Assembly (NCBI GenBank): GCA_021771755.1
Contig: JAETOL010000007.1
Coordinates: forward strand, 62,001-126,000
Source: Lachnospiraceae bacterium
GTDB taxonomy: Bacteria; Bacillota; Clostridia; Lachnospirales; Lachnospiraceae
DNA length: 64,000 nt
Direction: 5' to 3'
Position 1 is the stretch's first letter. Each line of letters begins with the position of its first letter. A program made the translations under genes and the position numbers. The notes beneath the pieces were generated by a model. That model made no database searches, was not told where the DNA came from, and was given only the letters and a program-made list of their open reading frames with translations. This document shows positions 6,785 to 15,306 of this stretch, piece by piece.

Positions 6785-8680
6785 CTCATATAATTCTTCC
6801 AGTTCTGCCTGAATGGCTTCTTTTTCGCGGCTTAGTTCCGCGCAACGTCCTACATTGGTGCAGACATCTGGAAGTACCAGCGTATCATCGATTTCTTTAT
6901 CTCTGTTTTCCAGCTCTTCGATACGGGCTTCGGTTTTTTTCAGTTCGTTTTCCTGTTTACGCCTGCGGGCCTGTTCCTCTTTTTGCTGCTGCCAGGTAAG
7001 CTTATTATCAGAAACTGTTTCCTGAACCTCCGGTGCAGAAACAGACATCTGCGCTGGTGCATATTTTTCTGTAAGTTCTTCTTTTTTCTCCAGATAGTAA
7101 TCGTAATCGCCAATATAATTTACCACAGCCTGATTGGTCAGATCCAGGATTCGCGTGGCGGTCTGATTGATAAAGTAACGGTCATGAGATACATACAGGA
7201 CGGTACCGGTATAGCTGTTTAAGGCCTCCTCGAGAATTTCCTTGGATGCAATATCCAAATGGTTGGTCGGCTCATCCAGAATCAGAAAATTGGCTTCGGA
7301 AAGCATCAGTTTGGCAAGGGATACACGTCCTCTTTCTCCACCGGAAAGAGCAGAAATTTCTTTAAACACATCATCTCCGGTAAACAGGAAGGCGGCCAGC
7401 ATGTTGCGGATCTCTGTTTCTGTAAGGGTCGGATATGTGTCGGAAATTTCCTGGAAGATTGTTTTTTCTGCATGAAGCACATGATGTTCCTGATCATAGT
7501 AGCCGATCTGTACTTTGGAACCAAGAGAAAAACTTCCGGCATCTGCAGGAAGAATGCCGTTCAAAATTTTCAGCATAGTGGTTTTTCCGGTTCCGTTATT
7601 TCCAATGAGGGCAATGCGTTCTCCGCGTTTGATCTGGAAAGAAATATCGTTAAAAAGTGTCTGACCGGGAAAGCTTTTGGAAAGATTTTCTACGGTAAGA
7701 ACATCGTTTCCGCTGACCACTCGCGGCTCCAGGGAAAGACGCATCTGAGTCTGGATCTCTACAGGCTTATCCAGCCGCTGGATCTTATTCAGCATTTTTT
7801 CGCGGCTTTCTGCCCGGCGGATAGATTTTTCACGATTAAAGGATTTCAGTTTGACGATCACGGCTTCCTGGTGTTTGATCTCGCGCTGCTGGTTCAGGTA
7901 AGCTTTGTATTGTGCATCACGGAGCTGCGCTTTTTTTTCTGCATAGGCGGAATAATTTCCCTGGAAAGAGGTCACCTGCCCGGCTTCGATCTCTACAACT
8001 TTTGTAACCACTTTGTCCAGAAAATAACGGTCATGAGATACAATGAACACGGCTCCCGGATAGTTCAGAAGATAGGTTTCCAGCCAGGCGATACTTTCCA
8101 TATCCAGATGGTTGGTAGGCTCATCCAAAAGCAGGATATCCGGTTTGGAGATCAGCAGTTTGCCCAGAGCTACGCGGGTTTTTTGCCCTCCGGAAAGAGT
8201 TTCGATCTCTTTGCCATAATCCTCTTCTGAAAAACCAAGTCCCTTCAGAACTCCCATCAGTTCACTTTTGTATGCATAGCCGTTCTCCAGTTCAAATTCA
8301 TGAGTCAGACGGGTATAAGTGTTCATGAGGCGTTCCAGTTCCTGTCCCTGGACATGCTTCATTTCCTGTTCCATAGAACGCAGACGTTCTTCCATATCGA
8401 TGATATACTGCTTCGTGGTAAGAAGTTCTTCATAAATCGTGTGCTGTCCATGAATATCCTGATACTGAGCCAGGTATCCCATATGTTTATCCTTGGCAAG
8501 AACCACATTTCCGGAATCAGAAGAGATTTCTTCCATGATGATTCTCAGAAGGGTTGTTTTTCCTGCGCCGTTATTGCCGATCAGAGCGGCTTTTTCCCGC
8601 TCTTCTATATGAAAAGAAGCATCTTTTAAAATCTCTTTTTCTCCAAAAGATTTACAGATGTTCTGACATGCTAAAATCAT
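6764..8680 (-). CDS. ABC-F family ATPase (ribosome-associated, YdiF/EttA-like)
   Basis: A 638-residue protein with two ATP-binding cassettes and no membrane segments. First cassette: GNNGAGKTT (35-43), LSGGQKTRVALG and LLLDEPTNHLDME. Second: GNNGTGKTT, LSGGERGRVSLAK and FLILDEPTNHLDIAS. Between them lies the lysine/arginine-rich P-site tRNA interaction motif linker (KSFNREKSIRRAESREK), and the C-terminus is a charged coiled coil (QQQKEEQARRRKQENELKK). ABC-F proteins act on the ribosome, easing stalled translation or giving antibiotic protection; this layout resembles housekeeping members more than dedicated resistance proteins. GGAGG lies 7 nt upstream of ATG. It is transcribed divergently from rex. 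Confidence 0.9.
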   Translation of the reverse strand: MILACQNICKSFGEKEILKDASFHIEEREKAALIGNNGAGKTTLLRIIMEEISSDSGNVVLAKDKHMGYLAQYQDIHGQHTIYEELLTTKQYIIDMEERLRSMEQEMKHVQGQELERLMNTYTRLTHEFELENGYAYKSELMGVLKGLGFSEEDYGKEIETLSGGQKTRVALGKLLISKPDILLLDEPTNHLDMESIAWLETYLLNYPGAVFIVSHDRYFLDKVVTKVVEIEAGQVTSFQGNYSAYAEKKAQLRDAQYKAYLNQQREIKHQEAVIVKLKSFNREKSIRRAESREKMLNKIQRLDKPVEIQTQMRLSLEPRVVSGNDVLTVENLSKSFPGQTLFNDISFQIKRGERIALIGNNGTGKTTMLKILNGILPADAGSFSLGSKVQIGYYDQEHHVLHAEKTIFQEISDTYPTLTETEIRNMLAAFLFTGDDVFKEISALSGGERGRVSLAKLMLSEANFLILDEPTNHLDIASKEILEEALNSYTGTVLYVSHDRYFINQTATRILDLTNQAVVNYIGDYDYYLEKKEELTEKYAPAQMSVSAPEVQETVSDNKLTWQQQKEEQARRRKQENELKKTEARIEELENRDKEIDDTLVLPDVCTNVGRCAELSREKEAIQAELEELYEKWETLA

Positions 8681-8727
8681 GATAGTTCCTCCAGAAATTA
8701 CCTTATTTCATTTGTACATATGGTAAG

Positions 8728-8757
8728 ATTATAAGGCTTTTACAATGATTTTGTAAA
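8728..8757 (-). promoter_or_regulatory. Promoter of the ABC-F gene with overlapping palindrome
   Basis: On the minus strand, TTTACA (8757-8752), 18 nt, TATAAT (8733-8728). A perfect inverted repeat TTTACAA-N5-TTGTAAA at 8739-8757 covers the -35 box and spacer, so a repressor bound there would block this promoter. It is not an exact match to the usual Rex operator (TTGTTAA-N4-TTAACAA). Confidence 0.6.
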
Positions 8758-8792
8758 GACCAAAAAGTTTTTGCAAAGAGAAAAAACTTTAT

Positions 8793-8821
8793 TTGACATT
8801 AAAATAACATTTCGTTATAAT
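8793..8821 (+). promoter_or_regulatory. Consensus sigma-A promoter of rex
   Basis: TTGACA (8793-8798), 17 nt, TATAAT (8816-8821): a perfect consensus. Predicted start is near 8828, giving a leader of only about 24 nt. Confidence 0.92.
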
Positions 8822-8851
8822 TAGATAGGAAATCAGAAGGAGGGTCATCTC

Positions 8852-9499
8852 GTGGAGGCAAAACAAATTTCAAAAGCAGTGATTAAAAGGCTGCCCCGTT
8901 ATTATCGATATCTTGGAGAATTGCTGGAAGAAAATGTAGAAAGAATTTCTTCCAATGACCTCAGCAAGAAAATGCATGTTACAGCATCCCAGATTCGTCA
9001 GGATCTGAATAATTTCGGTGGATTTGGCCAGCAAGGCTATGGCTATAATGTAAAATATCTTTATACAGAGATTGGTAAGATCCTGGGATTGGATACCGTC
9101 CATCCTATGATCATTGTCGGTGCCGGTAATTTGGGTCAGGCGCTGGCAAACTATGTGGATTTTGAGAAACGTGGATTTAAGCTCATGGGGATTTTTGATA
9201 TCAATCCGATACTGGAGGGGATTGCAGTGCGTGGTATTGAGATCCAGATGATCAGTGATCTGCCTTTCTTCCTGAAAGAGAACCAGATTGAGATTGCGAT
9301 CCTGACACTTCCGAAAAACAAAGCGGGAGATATGGCGAATATTCTTATAGAAAACGGAATCAAAGCCATCTGGAACTTTGCACATATCGATCTGGACACT
9401 CCGGATGATGTGATCGTGGAGAACGTACATCTTTCAGAAAGTCTTATGAGACTTTCCTATAATCTGAGTCAGTACCGTCAGGAACATGAAAACAGCTGA
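8852..9499 (+). CDS. rex: Redox-sensing transcriptional repressor Rex
   Basis: A 215-residue DNA-binding repressor that senses the NADH/NAD+ ratio and controls fermentation and hydrogen genes. Residues 1-80 form the winged helix (SKAVIKRLPRYYRYLGEL; SSNDLSKKMHVTASQIRQDL; FGGFGQQGYGYNV). The Rossmann domain starts with VGAGNLGQAL near residue 89 and continues to IWNFAHIDL and the C-terminal swapped helix. GTG at 8852 is chosen because AAGGAGG lies 9 nt upstream and the family N-terminus aligns there. Length is typical. It is divergent to the ABC-F gene and precedes nnr after a hairpin. Confidence 0.96.
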   Translation: MEAKQISKAVIKRLPRYYRYLGELLEENVERISSNDLSKKMHVTASQIRQDLNNFGGFGQQGYGYNVKYLYTEIGKILGLDTVHPMIIVGAGNLGQALANYVDFEKRGFKLMGIFDINPILEGIAVRGIEIQMISDLPFFLKENQIEIAILTLPKNKAGDMANILIENGIKAIWNFAHIDLDTPDDVIVENVHLSESLMRLSYNLSQYRQEHENS

Positions 9500-9540
9500 T
9501 ACGGCCCGGTTTACGGACGTTATTTATAAGTGCTTGTTAA

Positions 9541-9579
9541 AACAGGCTGTCACCCTTTTTTCAGGCGTGGCAGCCTGTT
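9541..9579. terminator. Hairpin between rex and nnr
   Basis: A 13-bp stem with one G-T pair joins 9541-9553 and 9567-9579 (core AACAGGCTG/CAGCCTGTT). On the plus strand the stem is followed by GTTGTTG, a poor T-run, so it may be a weak terminator or an mRNA-end structure rather than a full stop. Confidence 0.5.
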
Positions 9580-9605
9580 GTTGTAGGTGCAGAAAGGACA
9601 GAACC

Positions 9606-11120
9606 ATGAAAAACGCAGTAAGCTGCAGTCTTATGAAAAAACTGGATCAGAACACAATCCGGCGGATCGGAATTCCGTCACTTGTCCTTATGGAACGGGC
9701 AGCGCTGAAAACAGCAGAAGAGATGGAAAAAGTCCTGAAAAAAACAGAAGAGAAGATCCTTTGTGTCTGTGGAAGCGGAAATAATGGAGGAGACGGCATT
9801 GCCATTGCAAGGATCCTGTTTCTGCATGGGTATCATACAGAAATTTTTATGGCGGGAAATCTTTCGCATATGACGGAAGAAACCAAACAGCAGTATGACA
9901 TTGCCCGAAATTATCAGGTACCTGTTGTGAATAACCCGCAATGGCAGGAATATACTACTATAGTAGATGCTGTTTTTGGAGTGGGACTGGCTCGTCCTGT
10001 GGAGGGCAGATATGCAGACCTGCTCCATGAGATGAACCGGACTTCTGCATGGAAGGTCGCTGTTGATATTCCATCCGGAGTCAACGGAGATACCGGCGCA
10101 GTGATGGGCACTGCTTTTTCGGCAGATCTGACAGTGACCTTTGCTTTTCGGAAAGCAGGTCTATGTCTTTTTCCAGGCAGAAAGCTTGCCGGAAAAACAG
10201 TGACTGCAGATATCGGCATCTATGAATCTCCGGATCTGATGGAACCCTGGTATCTGATGGATGACAGTGATATAGAAAAGCTGCCGCCAAGAGACCCGGA
10301 AGGCAATAAGGGGACTTTTGGCAAGGTGCTTGCTGTTGCAGGAAGTGCAGGAATGTGTGGAGCGGCTTACTTTTGTGCTTCGGCAGCGCTGGCATCCGGC
10401 GCTGGCATGGTAAAAGTCCTGACAGAAAAAGAAAACAGGATTCCTCTCCAGACGTTACTGCCGGAGGCTATTGTAGACTGCAGCGAAAAGCCGGAGGGAT
10501 GGAAAAAAGCGCTGGACTGGTGTGATGTTTTGATCATCGGACCTGGAATTGGAAAGTCAGAAAGAAGCCGGATGCTGCTTTCATGGTTTCTGGAACATAC
10601 CAGTGGAGAAAAACCAGTGATCCTGGATGCAGACGGCCTGAACCTTCTGGCTGAGAATCCTCAGTGGAAAAAGTTCCTTGGAAAACATACCATTCTGACT
10701 CCGCATATGGGAGAAATGAGCCGCCTTACAGGAAAAACGATCGCGGAACTTCAGAAGGACCGTATAGCGGCGGCCAGAGAGATGGCAAAAACAACCGGGG
10801 CCATCTGTGTGCTGAAAGATGCATGTACCGTAACGGCTTCTCCTGACGGTGCGTTGTGGCTGAATCTTTCCGGAAATCCGGGAATGGCAGCAGCGGGAAG
10901 CGGAGATGTACTTACCGGCGTGCTGGCAGGCATGTGCTGCATGGAGCTTGGAGAAAAACTGCCTGCACCAGACAAAGCAGCAGCTCTAGGCGTTTATATT
11001 CACGGAAGAGCAGGCGATCTGGCAGCCAAAACAAAAGGGGAATACGGAATGAAGGCGGGAGATCTGCTCCCGGCAGTGTCTGAAGTGACAGGATACGGAG
11101 GAAAATATGAAAAAATATGA
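9606..11120 (+). CDS. nnr: Bifunctional NAD(P)H-hydrate epimerase / ADP-dependent dehydratase
   Basis: A 504-residue metabolite-repair enzyme. The N-terminal YjeF_N domain (1-215; SLVLMERAALKTAEE, CGSGNNGGDGIAIAR, VDAVFGVGL, VDIPSGVNGDTG) epimerises damaged NAD(P)HX. The C-terminal ribokinase-like domain (225-500; NKGTFGKVLAVAGS, LDADGLNLL, LTPHMGEMSRL, NPGMAAAGSGDVLTGVLAG) dehydrates it with ADP. ATG 9606 has AGAAAGGAC upstream and matches the usual N-terminus; the longer frame from 9486 overlaps the end of rex and begins with non-homologous sequence. It overlaps alr by 14 nt, so the two genes are translated together, an arrangement common in clostridia. Confidence 0.93.
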   Translation: MKNAVSCSLMKKLDQNTIRRIGIPSLVLMERAALKTAEEMEKVLKKTEEKILCVCGSGNNGGDGIAIARILFLHGYHTEIFMAGNLSHMTEETKQQYDIARNYQVPVVNNPQWQEYTTIVDAVFGVGLARPVEGRYADLLHEMNRTSAWKVAVDIPSGVNGDTGAVMGTAFSADLTVTFAFRKAGLCLFPGRKLAGKTVTADIGIYESPDLMEPWYLMDDSDIEKLPPRDPEGNKGTFGKVLAVAGSAGMCGAAYFCASAALASGAGMVKVLTEKENRIPLQTLLPEAIVDCSEKPEGWKKALDWCDVLIIGPGIGKSERSRMLLSWFLEHTSGEKPVILDADGLNLLAENPQWKKFLGKHTILTPHMGEMSRLTGKTIAELQKDRIAAAREMAKTTGAICVLKDACTVTASPDGALWLNLSGNPGMAAAGSGDVLTGVLAGMCCMELGEKLPAPDKAAALGVYIHGRAGDLAAKTKGEYGMKAGDLLPAVSEVTGYGGKYEKI

Positions 11121-12273
11121 CAGAATTAAAGCGATAGTTTCTCTGGATGCGATAAATCATAATTTCACAGAAATGAGAAAAAATATAAAAAAAGATACAA
11201 AAATCATTGCAGTGATCAAGGCTGACGGATACGGCCATGGCGCCGAAGCGATCGCGGCACTTGTCCATGAACGGGATTATATCTGGGGCTTTGCAGTGGC
11301 AACTGCGGAAGAGGCGCTTCAGCTTCGCTCCTTTGGGGTAAAAAAACCAATTCTTGTTCTTGGAATTGTATTTGAAGAATATTTTCCGGAAATGATCGCT
11401 GAGGATATCCGATTGACTGTCTGTGAGTATTCGATGGCAAAGAAACTGTCTCAGGAAGCGGTTCGACAGGGAAAAAACGTACATATCCATCTGGGGCTGG
11501 ATACGGGAATGAGCCGCATCGGCTTTGCAGATGTACCTGAAAGTGCAGAGGAAATCTGCAGGATTTCAACCCTTCCGAATACCTGTATCGAAGGAATGTT
11601 CACGCATTTTGCCAGAGCAGATGAAAAAGAGAAAGCTCCGGCAGAAAAACAGCTCGACAGATATCTGTCTTTTGCAGGACTTTTAGAAGAAAAAGATATA
11701 GAAATTCCTTTAAAACACTGCTCCAACAGTGCGGGAATCATACGTATGCCGGAAGCAAATCTGAATGCGGTCCGGGCCGGGATCACCATCTATGGAATAT
11801 ATCCTTCCAGCGAAGTAGAAAGAGATCCTGTAAAGTTGGAACCAGCCATGGAACTGAAAAGTCATATAAGCTATATGAAGTTACTGAAGGCAGGAGCTGA
11901 AGTCAGCTACGGAGGAACTTTTAAAGCAGAAAAAGATATGAAAGTTGCTACGATCCCGGTGGGGTATGCAGATGGGTATCCAAGAAGTCTTTCGAACAAA
12001 GGCTTTGTTCTGATCCATGGAAAGAAAGCACCCATCCTCGGCCGGGTATGCATGGATCAGTTTATGGTGGATGTATCTCATATACCGGAAGCTCAGAAGG
12101 GTGATGAAGTAACTCTGATCGGAAAAGATGGAGACCAGTTTATCAGCATGGAGGAGATTGGAGATCTGTCCGGCAGATTCTCTTATGAGTTTGCCTGTGA
12201 TATTGGCAAACGTGTTCCAAGAGTCTATATGAAGAACGGAAAGGAATGGGGAGAGCTGACTTTTTTTGAATAA
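11107..12273 (+). CDS. alr: Alanine racemase
   Basis: A 388-residue PLP enzyme that interconverts L- and D-alanine for peptidoglycan. The cofactor lysine sits in AVIKADGYGHGA (about residue 39). The barrel includes GLDTGMSRIGF, HCSNSAG and RAGITIYGIYPS; the C-terminal domain supplies the second catalytic tyrosine in SYGGTF and the GRVCMDQFMVDV motif. Length is normal. The start ATG at 11107 lies inside the 3' end of nnr, preceded by GGAGGAAAAT. mazF follows after 97 nt without an obvious terminator, so nnr-alr-mazF probably form one operon. Confidence 0.96.
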   Translation: MKKYDRIKAIVSLDAINHNFTEMRKNIKKDTKIIAVIKADGYGHGAEAIAALVHERDYIWGFAVATAEEALQLRSFGVKKPILVLGIVFEEYFPEMIAEDIRLTVCEYSMAKKLSQEAVRQGKNVHIHLGLDTGMSRIGFADVPESAEEICRISTLPNTCIEGMFTHFARADEKEKAPAEKQLDRYLSFAGLLEEKDIEIPLKHCSNSAGIIRMPEANLNAVRAGITIYGIYPSSEVERDPVKLEPAMELKSHISYMKLLKAGAEVSYGGTFKAEKDMKVATIPVGYADGYPRSLSNKGFVLIHGKKAPILGRVCMDQFMVDVSHIPEAQKGDEVTLIGKDGDQFISMEEIGDLSGRFSYEFACDIGKRVPRVYMKNGKEWGELTFFE

Positions 12274-12370
12274 TCCCTAACGGAAGAAACTGGAAATATC
12301 ACGCATGTATACACAAGAAAAATCTGGAAATACTCCTCAGTAGAGAAAACAGGATCGGAGTGTGAATTGT

Positions 12371-12718
12371 GTGGTAATAAAAAGAGGGGATATATTTTAT
12401 GCAGACCTGAGACCTGTAGTAGGAAGTGAGCAGGGAGGGATACGTCCGGTTCTCATCATACAGAATGATGTGGGCAACCGGCACAGCCCTACTGTGATCT
12501 GTGCGGCGATTACTTCAAAAATGAATAAGGCAAAGCTGCCCACGCATATTGAGATCGATGCTTCCTCTTATGGGATTGAAAAGGATTCCGTGATTCTTCT
12601 GGAACAGCTTCGCACAATTGATAAAAGGCGGCTGAAAGATAAAGTGTGTCATTTGGATCAGGGTATGCTGGATCGGGTCAATCATGCACTGGAGATCAGC
12701 CTGGAACTCAGTTTTTAG
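12371..12718 (+). CDS. ndoA: MazF/PemK-type endoribonuclease toxin (EndoA-like)
   Basis: A 115-residue sequence-specific mRNA endonuclease. [47 protein letters not shown] and [17 protein letters not shown] match Bacillus EndoA closely over its whole length. GTG 12371 fits both the family N-terminus and the spacing from CGGAG (10 nt); an upstream GTG at 12362 is too close to that site. The gene sits directly after alr, as in Bacillus, but the antitoxin gene that normally lies between alr and the toxin is absent: the 97-nt gap has no frame longer than about 12 codons. It may be controlled by a distant antitoxin. Confidence 0.93.
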   Translation: MVIKRGDIFYADLRPVVGSEQGGIRPVLIIQNDVGNRHSPTVICAAITSKMNKAKLPTHIEIDASSYGIEKDSVILLEQLRTIDKRRLKDKVCHLDQGMLDRVNHALEISLELSF

Positions 12719-12736
12719 GATAATAGGCGGGAATCC

Positions 12737-12765
12737 TTGACGAATCAATAGGAAAGTGCTATATT
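12737..12765 (+). promoter_or_regulatory. Promoter of the CBS/CorC membrane protein gene
   Basis: TTGACG (12737-12742), 17 nt, TATATT (12760-12765), followed by a leader of about 65 nt to ATG 12838. Confidence 0.75.
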
Positions 12766-12837
12766 TTAGCAGTAATTATGCGAGTCTGGAGCTATGACTG
12801 ACAGCTGACAGATTGTGAAAAAGAAAGGAAATACTAA

Positions 12838-14142
12838 ATGGACGATGGTAGTCGATGGCCCCTGTGGGGGCTGATCGTTTTAATTTTGCTGATTCTGCTG
12901 AACGGAATCTTTTATGGATTTGCTGCGGCAGTGAGAAACTTAAGTCAAAGTGAAATACAGAAAATGGCAGAAGATGGGAATAAAAAAGCGATTCTTCTGA
13001 AAAGACTTCTGGAGGAACCTGTGCGCTATGTAAACGCCATTCCTCTTATGGTGACGGCATCGGGAATTTTTATGGGTGTTTTTCTTGTTCCCATGCTTGC
13101 GCAGATGTCACATCGCTACATAGATCAGCTTCCGGCATTGGTGCTGATCTCCATTCTCTGTGTTATGATCCTTGCTTCTTTCGGGATCCTGATGTTCCGC
13201 CGGATTGGAAATTACCGTTCTCAGCGGTATGCCTTCCGTTATATACGACTTATAAATGCAGTGGTTACTGTTTTGTGGCCACTTACGCTGCTGGTCACTG
13301 CACTTGCAAGAATGACCGCTGTGATCTTTGGCGTAGGGCTGCGCGAACAGCAGGAAGCCGTAACAGAGGAGGAGATCATTTCTATTGTAGATGAAGCTCA
13401 CGAACAGGGTGTCATTGAAAAAAATGAGGCGGAGATGATACAAAATATCATTTCCTTTAATGAAACTAAGGTGGGTGATATTATGACCCACAGAACCGCA
13501 GTGGTAGGCTTTGATCAGGAACGTTTTCTAAAAGATGTCATAGATGAAATGTTGGAGGAGGGGAATTCCCGTTATCCGGTTTATGCGGAGGACATGGATG
13601 ATATCCAGGGTCTGATCCACTATAAAGATGCTCTGAAATTCATGACCCAGAATCCATGGGCCAAGTTTAAACCATTAAAAGAGCTTCCAGGGCTGATCCG
13701 AAAGGCGGATTTTGTTCCGGAATCGGCCAGCATCAGCAATCTGTTCCGTACAATGCAGCTGAAACAGACGCATATGGCAGTTGTAGTGGATGAATATGGA
13801 CAGACAGAGGGAATCGTTACCATGGAGGATATCCTGGAAGAGATTGTAGGAGAGATCCTGGACGAATATGATGAGGATGAAGACATTGCCATCCGGACAC
13901 AGACAGATAACAGTATTTTAATCGATGGATTTGCAGAACTTGAGGATGTGGAAGAAGAGCTGGGGATCAGTTTTGGTCATGTAGAAGTGATCACGTTAAA
14001 CGGTTTCCTTACGGAAATGCTAGGGCACATCCCTACAGAGGCAGATCTGGAAAAAGAACTTGTTGCAAACGGTTACCGATTTAAGATCATTTCCCTTGGT
14101 CACAGGACGATCGGAAAGGTGCGGGCCGAAAAAATAAAATAA
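12838..14142 (+). CDS. CNNM/CorC-type membrane protein (DUF21, CBS pair, CorC_HlyC)
   Basis: A 434-residue inner-membrane protein of the 'hemolysin' TlyC/YrkA/MpfA group, thought to export magnesium or other divalent cations. Residues 8-160 contain about four hydrophobic segments (LIVLILLILLNGIFYGFAAA; LVLISILCVMILASFGILM; VTVLWPLTLLVTALA), a DUF21 unit. A CBS pair follows (about 200-330; VGDIMTHRTAVVGF, SRYPVYAEDMDDIQGLIHYKD, MAVVVDEYGQTEGIVTMEDILEEIVGEI). The last 90 residues are the FAD-binding-like CorC domain. GAAAGGAAA precedes ATG 12838. yebC follows 34 nt later and is probably co-transcribed. Confidence 0.88.
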   Translation: MDDGSRWPLWGLIVLILLILLNGIFYGFAAAVRNLSQSEIQKMAEDGNKKAILLKRLLEEPVRYVNAIPLMVTASGIFMGVFLVPMLAQMSHRYIDQLPALVLISILCVMILASFGILMFRRIGNYRSQRYAFRYIRLINAVVTVLWPLTLLVTALARMTAVIFGVGLREQQEAVTEEEIISIVDEAHEQGVIEKNEAEMIQNIISFNETKVGDIMTHRTAVVGFDQERFLKDVIDEMLEEGNSRYPVYAEDMDDIQGLIHYKDALKFMTQNPWAKFKPLKELPGLIRKADFVPESASISNLFRTMQLKQTHMAVVVDEYGQTEGIVTMEDILEEIVGEILDEYDEDEDIAIRTQTDNSILIDGFAELEDVEEELGISFGHVEVITLNGFLTEMLGHIPTEADLEKELVANGYRFKIISLGHRTIGKVRAEKIK

Positions 14143-14176
14143 TAAACGAAAATGACACAAAAGGAGAAAGTAAGTT

Positions 14177-14905
14177 ATGTCAGGACATTCAAAATTTGCA
14201 AACATAAAGCATAAGAAGGAGAAAAACGACGCCAAAAAAGGTAAGATCTTTACCGTGATCGGACGAGAGATCGTTATGGCTGTAAAAGCAGGCGGACCGG
14301 ATCCAAACAACAACAGCAAGCTTCGTGACGTGATCGCTAAAGCAAAAGCAAATAATATGCCTAACGATACCATTGAACGTGGAATCAAAAAAGCGGCAGG
14401 TGCAGATTCTGCAGACAACTATGAGCATGCTACATACGAAGGATATGGACCAAATGGAGTTGCTATCATCGTAGAAACACTGACTGACAACAAAAACCGT
14501 ACTGCCAGCAATGTGAGAAATGCCTTTACAAAGGGTTATGGAAGCATTGGAACACAGGGATGCGTATCTTTCATGTTCGATCAGAAGGGACAGATCATCA
14601 TCGACAAAGAAGAGTGCGAAATGGATGCGGACGAACTGATGATGGTTGCTCTGGACGCAGGAGCAGAGGATTTCAGCGAAGAAGAGGACAGCTTCGAGGT
14701 AATCACAGCACCGGATGATTTCAGTGCAGTCAGAGAGGCTCTGGAAGCTGCCGGTGTACCTATGCTGGAAGCTCAGGTTGCCATGGTTCCTCAGACTTAT
14801 GTAGAACTTACTGACGAAAAAGACATCAAGAACCTTCAGAAAACACTGGATCTCCTTGATGAGGATGACGACGTCACCGACGTATGGCACAACTGGGATG
14901 AATAA
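14177..14905 (+). CDS. yebC: YebC/PmpR family protein (TACO1-like)
   Basis: A 242-residue member of a universal family. It begins [20 protein letters not shown] and contains [18 protein letters not shown], the conserved [14 protein letters not shown], and [11 protein letters not shown]. Older work calls the family transcriptional regulators; recent work links YebC and mitochondrial TACO1 to translation of proline-rich stretches. AAAGGAGAAAG lies upstream of ATG 14177. A strong terminator follows at once. Confidence 0.95.
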   Translation: MSGHSKFANIKHKKEKNDAKKGKIFTVIGREIVMAVKAGGPDPNNNSKLRDVIAKAKANNMPNDTIERGIKKAAGADSADNYEHATYEGYGPNGVAIIVETLTDNKNRTASNVRNAFTKGYGSIGTQGCVSFMFDQKGQIIIDKEECEMDADELMMVALDAGAEDFSEEEDSFEVITAPDDFSAVREALEAAGVPMLEAQVAMVPQTYVELTDEKDIKNLQKTLDLLDEDDDVTDVWHNWDE

Positions 14906-14910
14906 TTGAG

Positions 14911-14955
14911 AACAGCCCTCAAACCCTTGAAACAGGGGAGCTGAGGGCTGTTTTT
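14911..14955 (+). terminator. Terminator after yebC
   Basis: AACAGCCCTCA (14911-14921) pairs with TGAGGGCTGTT (14942-14952), 20-nt loop with an inner CCC/GGGG, followed by TTT and an AT tract. Confidence 0.9.
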
Positions 14956-15202
14956 ATATAATTTCAGTGATGCTTTTTGTGTAGAAAAGCGTTCCGGTGA
15001 TGCTATACTTTTGAGATAAGAATGCTTGCCATAAGGAAGACAGTATGTTAAAATAAAAAGAGCCTTATCTGATAGGTGCTGAAATTTTTGATACTATACA
15101 TTAGGATCAATTCTGATTTTCTTACAGTATGTAGTGTGACATACTCATTTCTGCATTTCAGTTCAATACAATCAGCAGACAAATAAAATAGAAACTCAAC
15201 GG
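14956..15202. other. Gene-free intergenic stretch
   Basis: I see no coding region here. It holds a promoter-like pair TTGCCA (15026-15031), 17 nt, TAAAAT (15049-15054), with no open frame downstream of it before the cassette, and a perfect palindrome AGTATGT-N6-ACATACT at 15126-15145. Both could be remnants or could serve a small RNA. Confidence 0.5.
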
Positions 15203-15234
15203 AACCTTGATAATTGAATAGACTTTACACTCTT
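15203..15234 (+). repeat. Left terminal inverted repeat of a 556-bp cassette
   Basis: These 32 nt match the reverse complement of 15727-15758 at 27 of 32 positions, including a 12-nt identical block CTTTACACTCTT and the blocks AACCTT and ATAAT. This repeat overlaps the -35 region of the cassette promoter. Confidence 0.7.
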
Positions 15235-15247
15235 GAGGTGCTATAAT
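15219..15247 (+). promoter_or_regulatory. Promoter of the coiled-coil repeat gene
   Basis: TAGACT (15219-15224), 17 nt, TATAAT (15242-15247); the -35 box lies in the left inverted repeat. The ATG at 15307 has CAGGGAGGA upstream. Confidence 0.65.
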
Positions 15248-15306
15248 ATCTCTACTGATATAGATATGGGTTGTACAGACTGTATGTAAACAGGGAGGAA
15301 TACACA

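Noticed and set aside
7259..8230. 323-codon plus-strand open frame inside the ABC-F gene
   Set aside because: It is antisense to the Walker and signature motifs of a complete ABC-F protein, with no ribosome site or homology.
15126..15145. Palindrome AGTATGT-N6-ACATACT in the gap before the cassette, as an operator of a nearby gene
   Set aside because: No gene or promoter is positioned to use it; kept only in the description of the gap.
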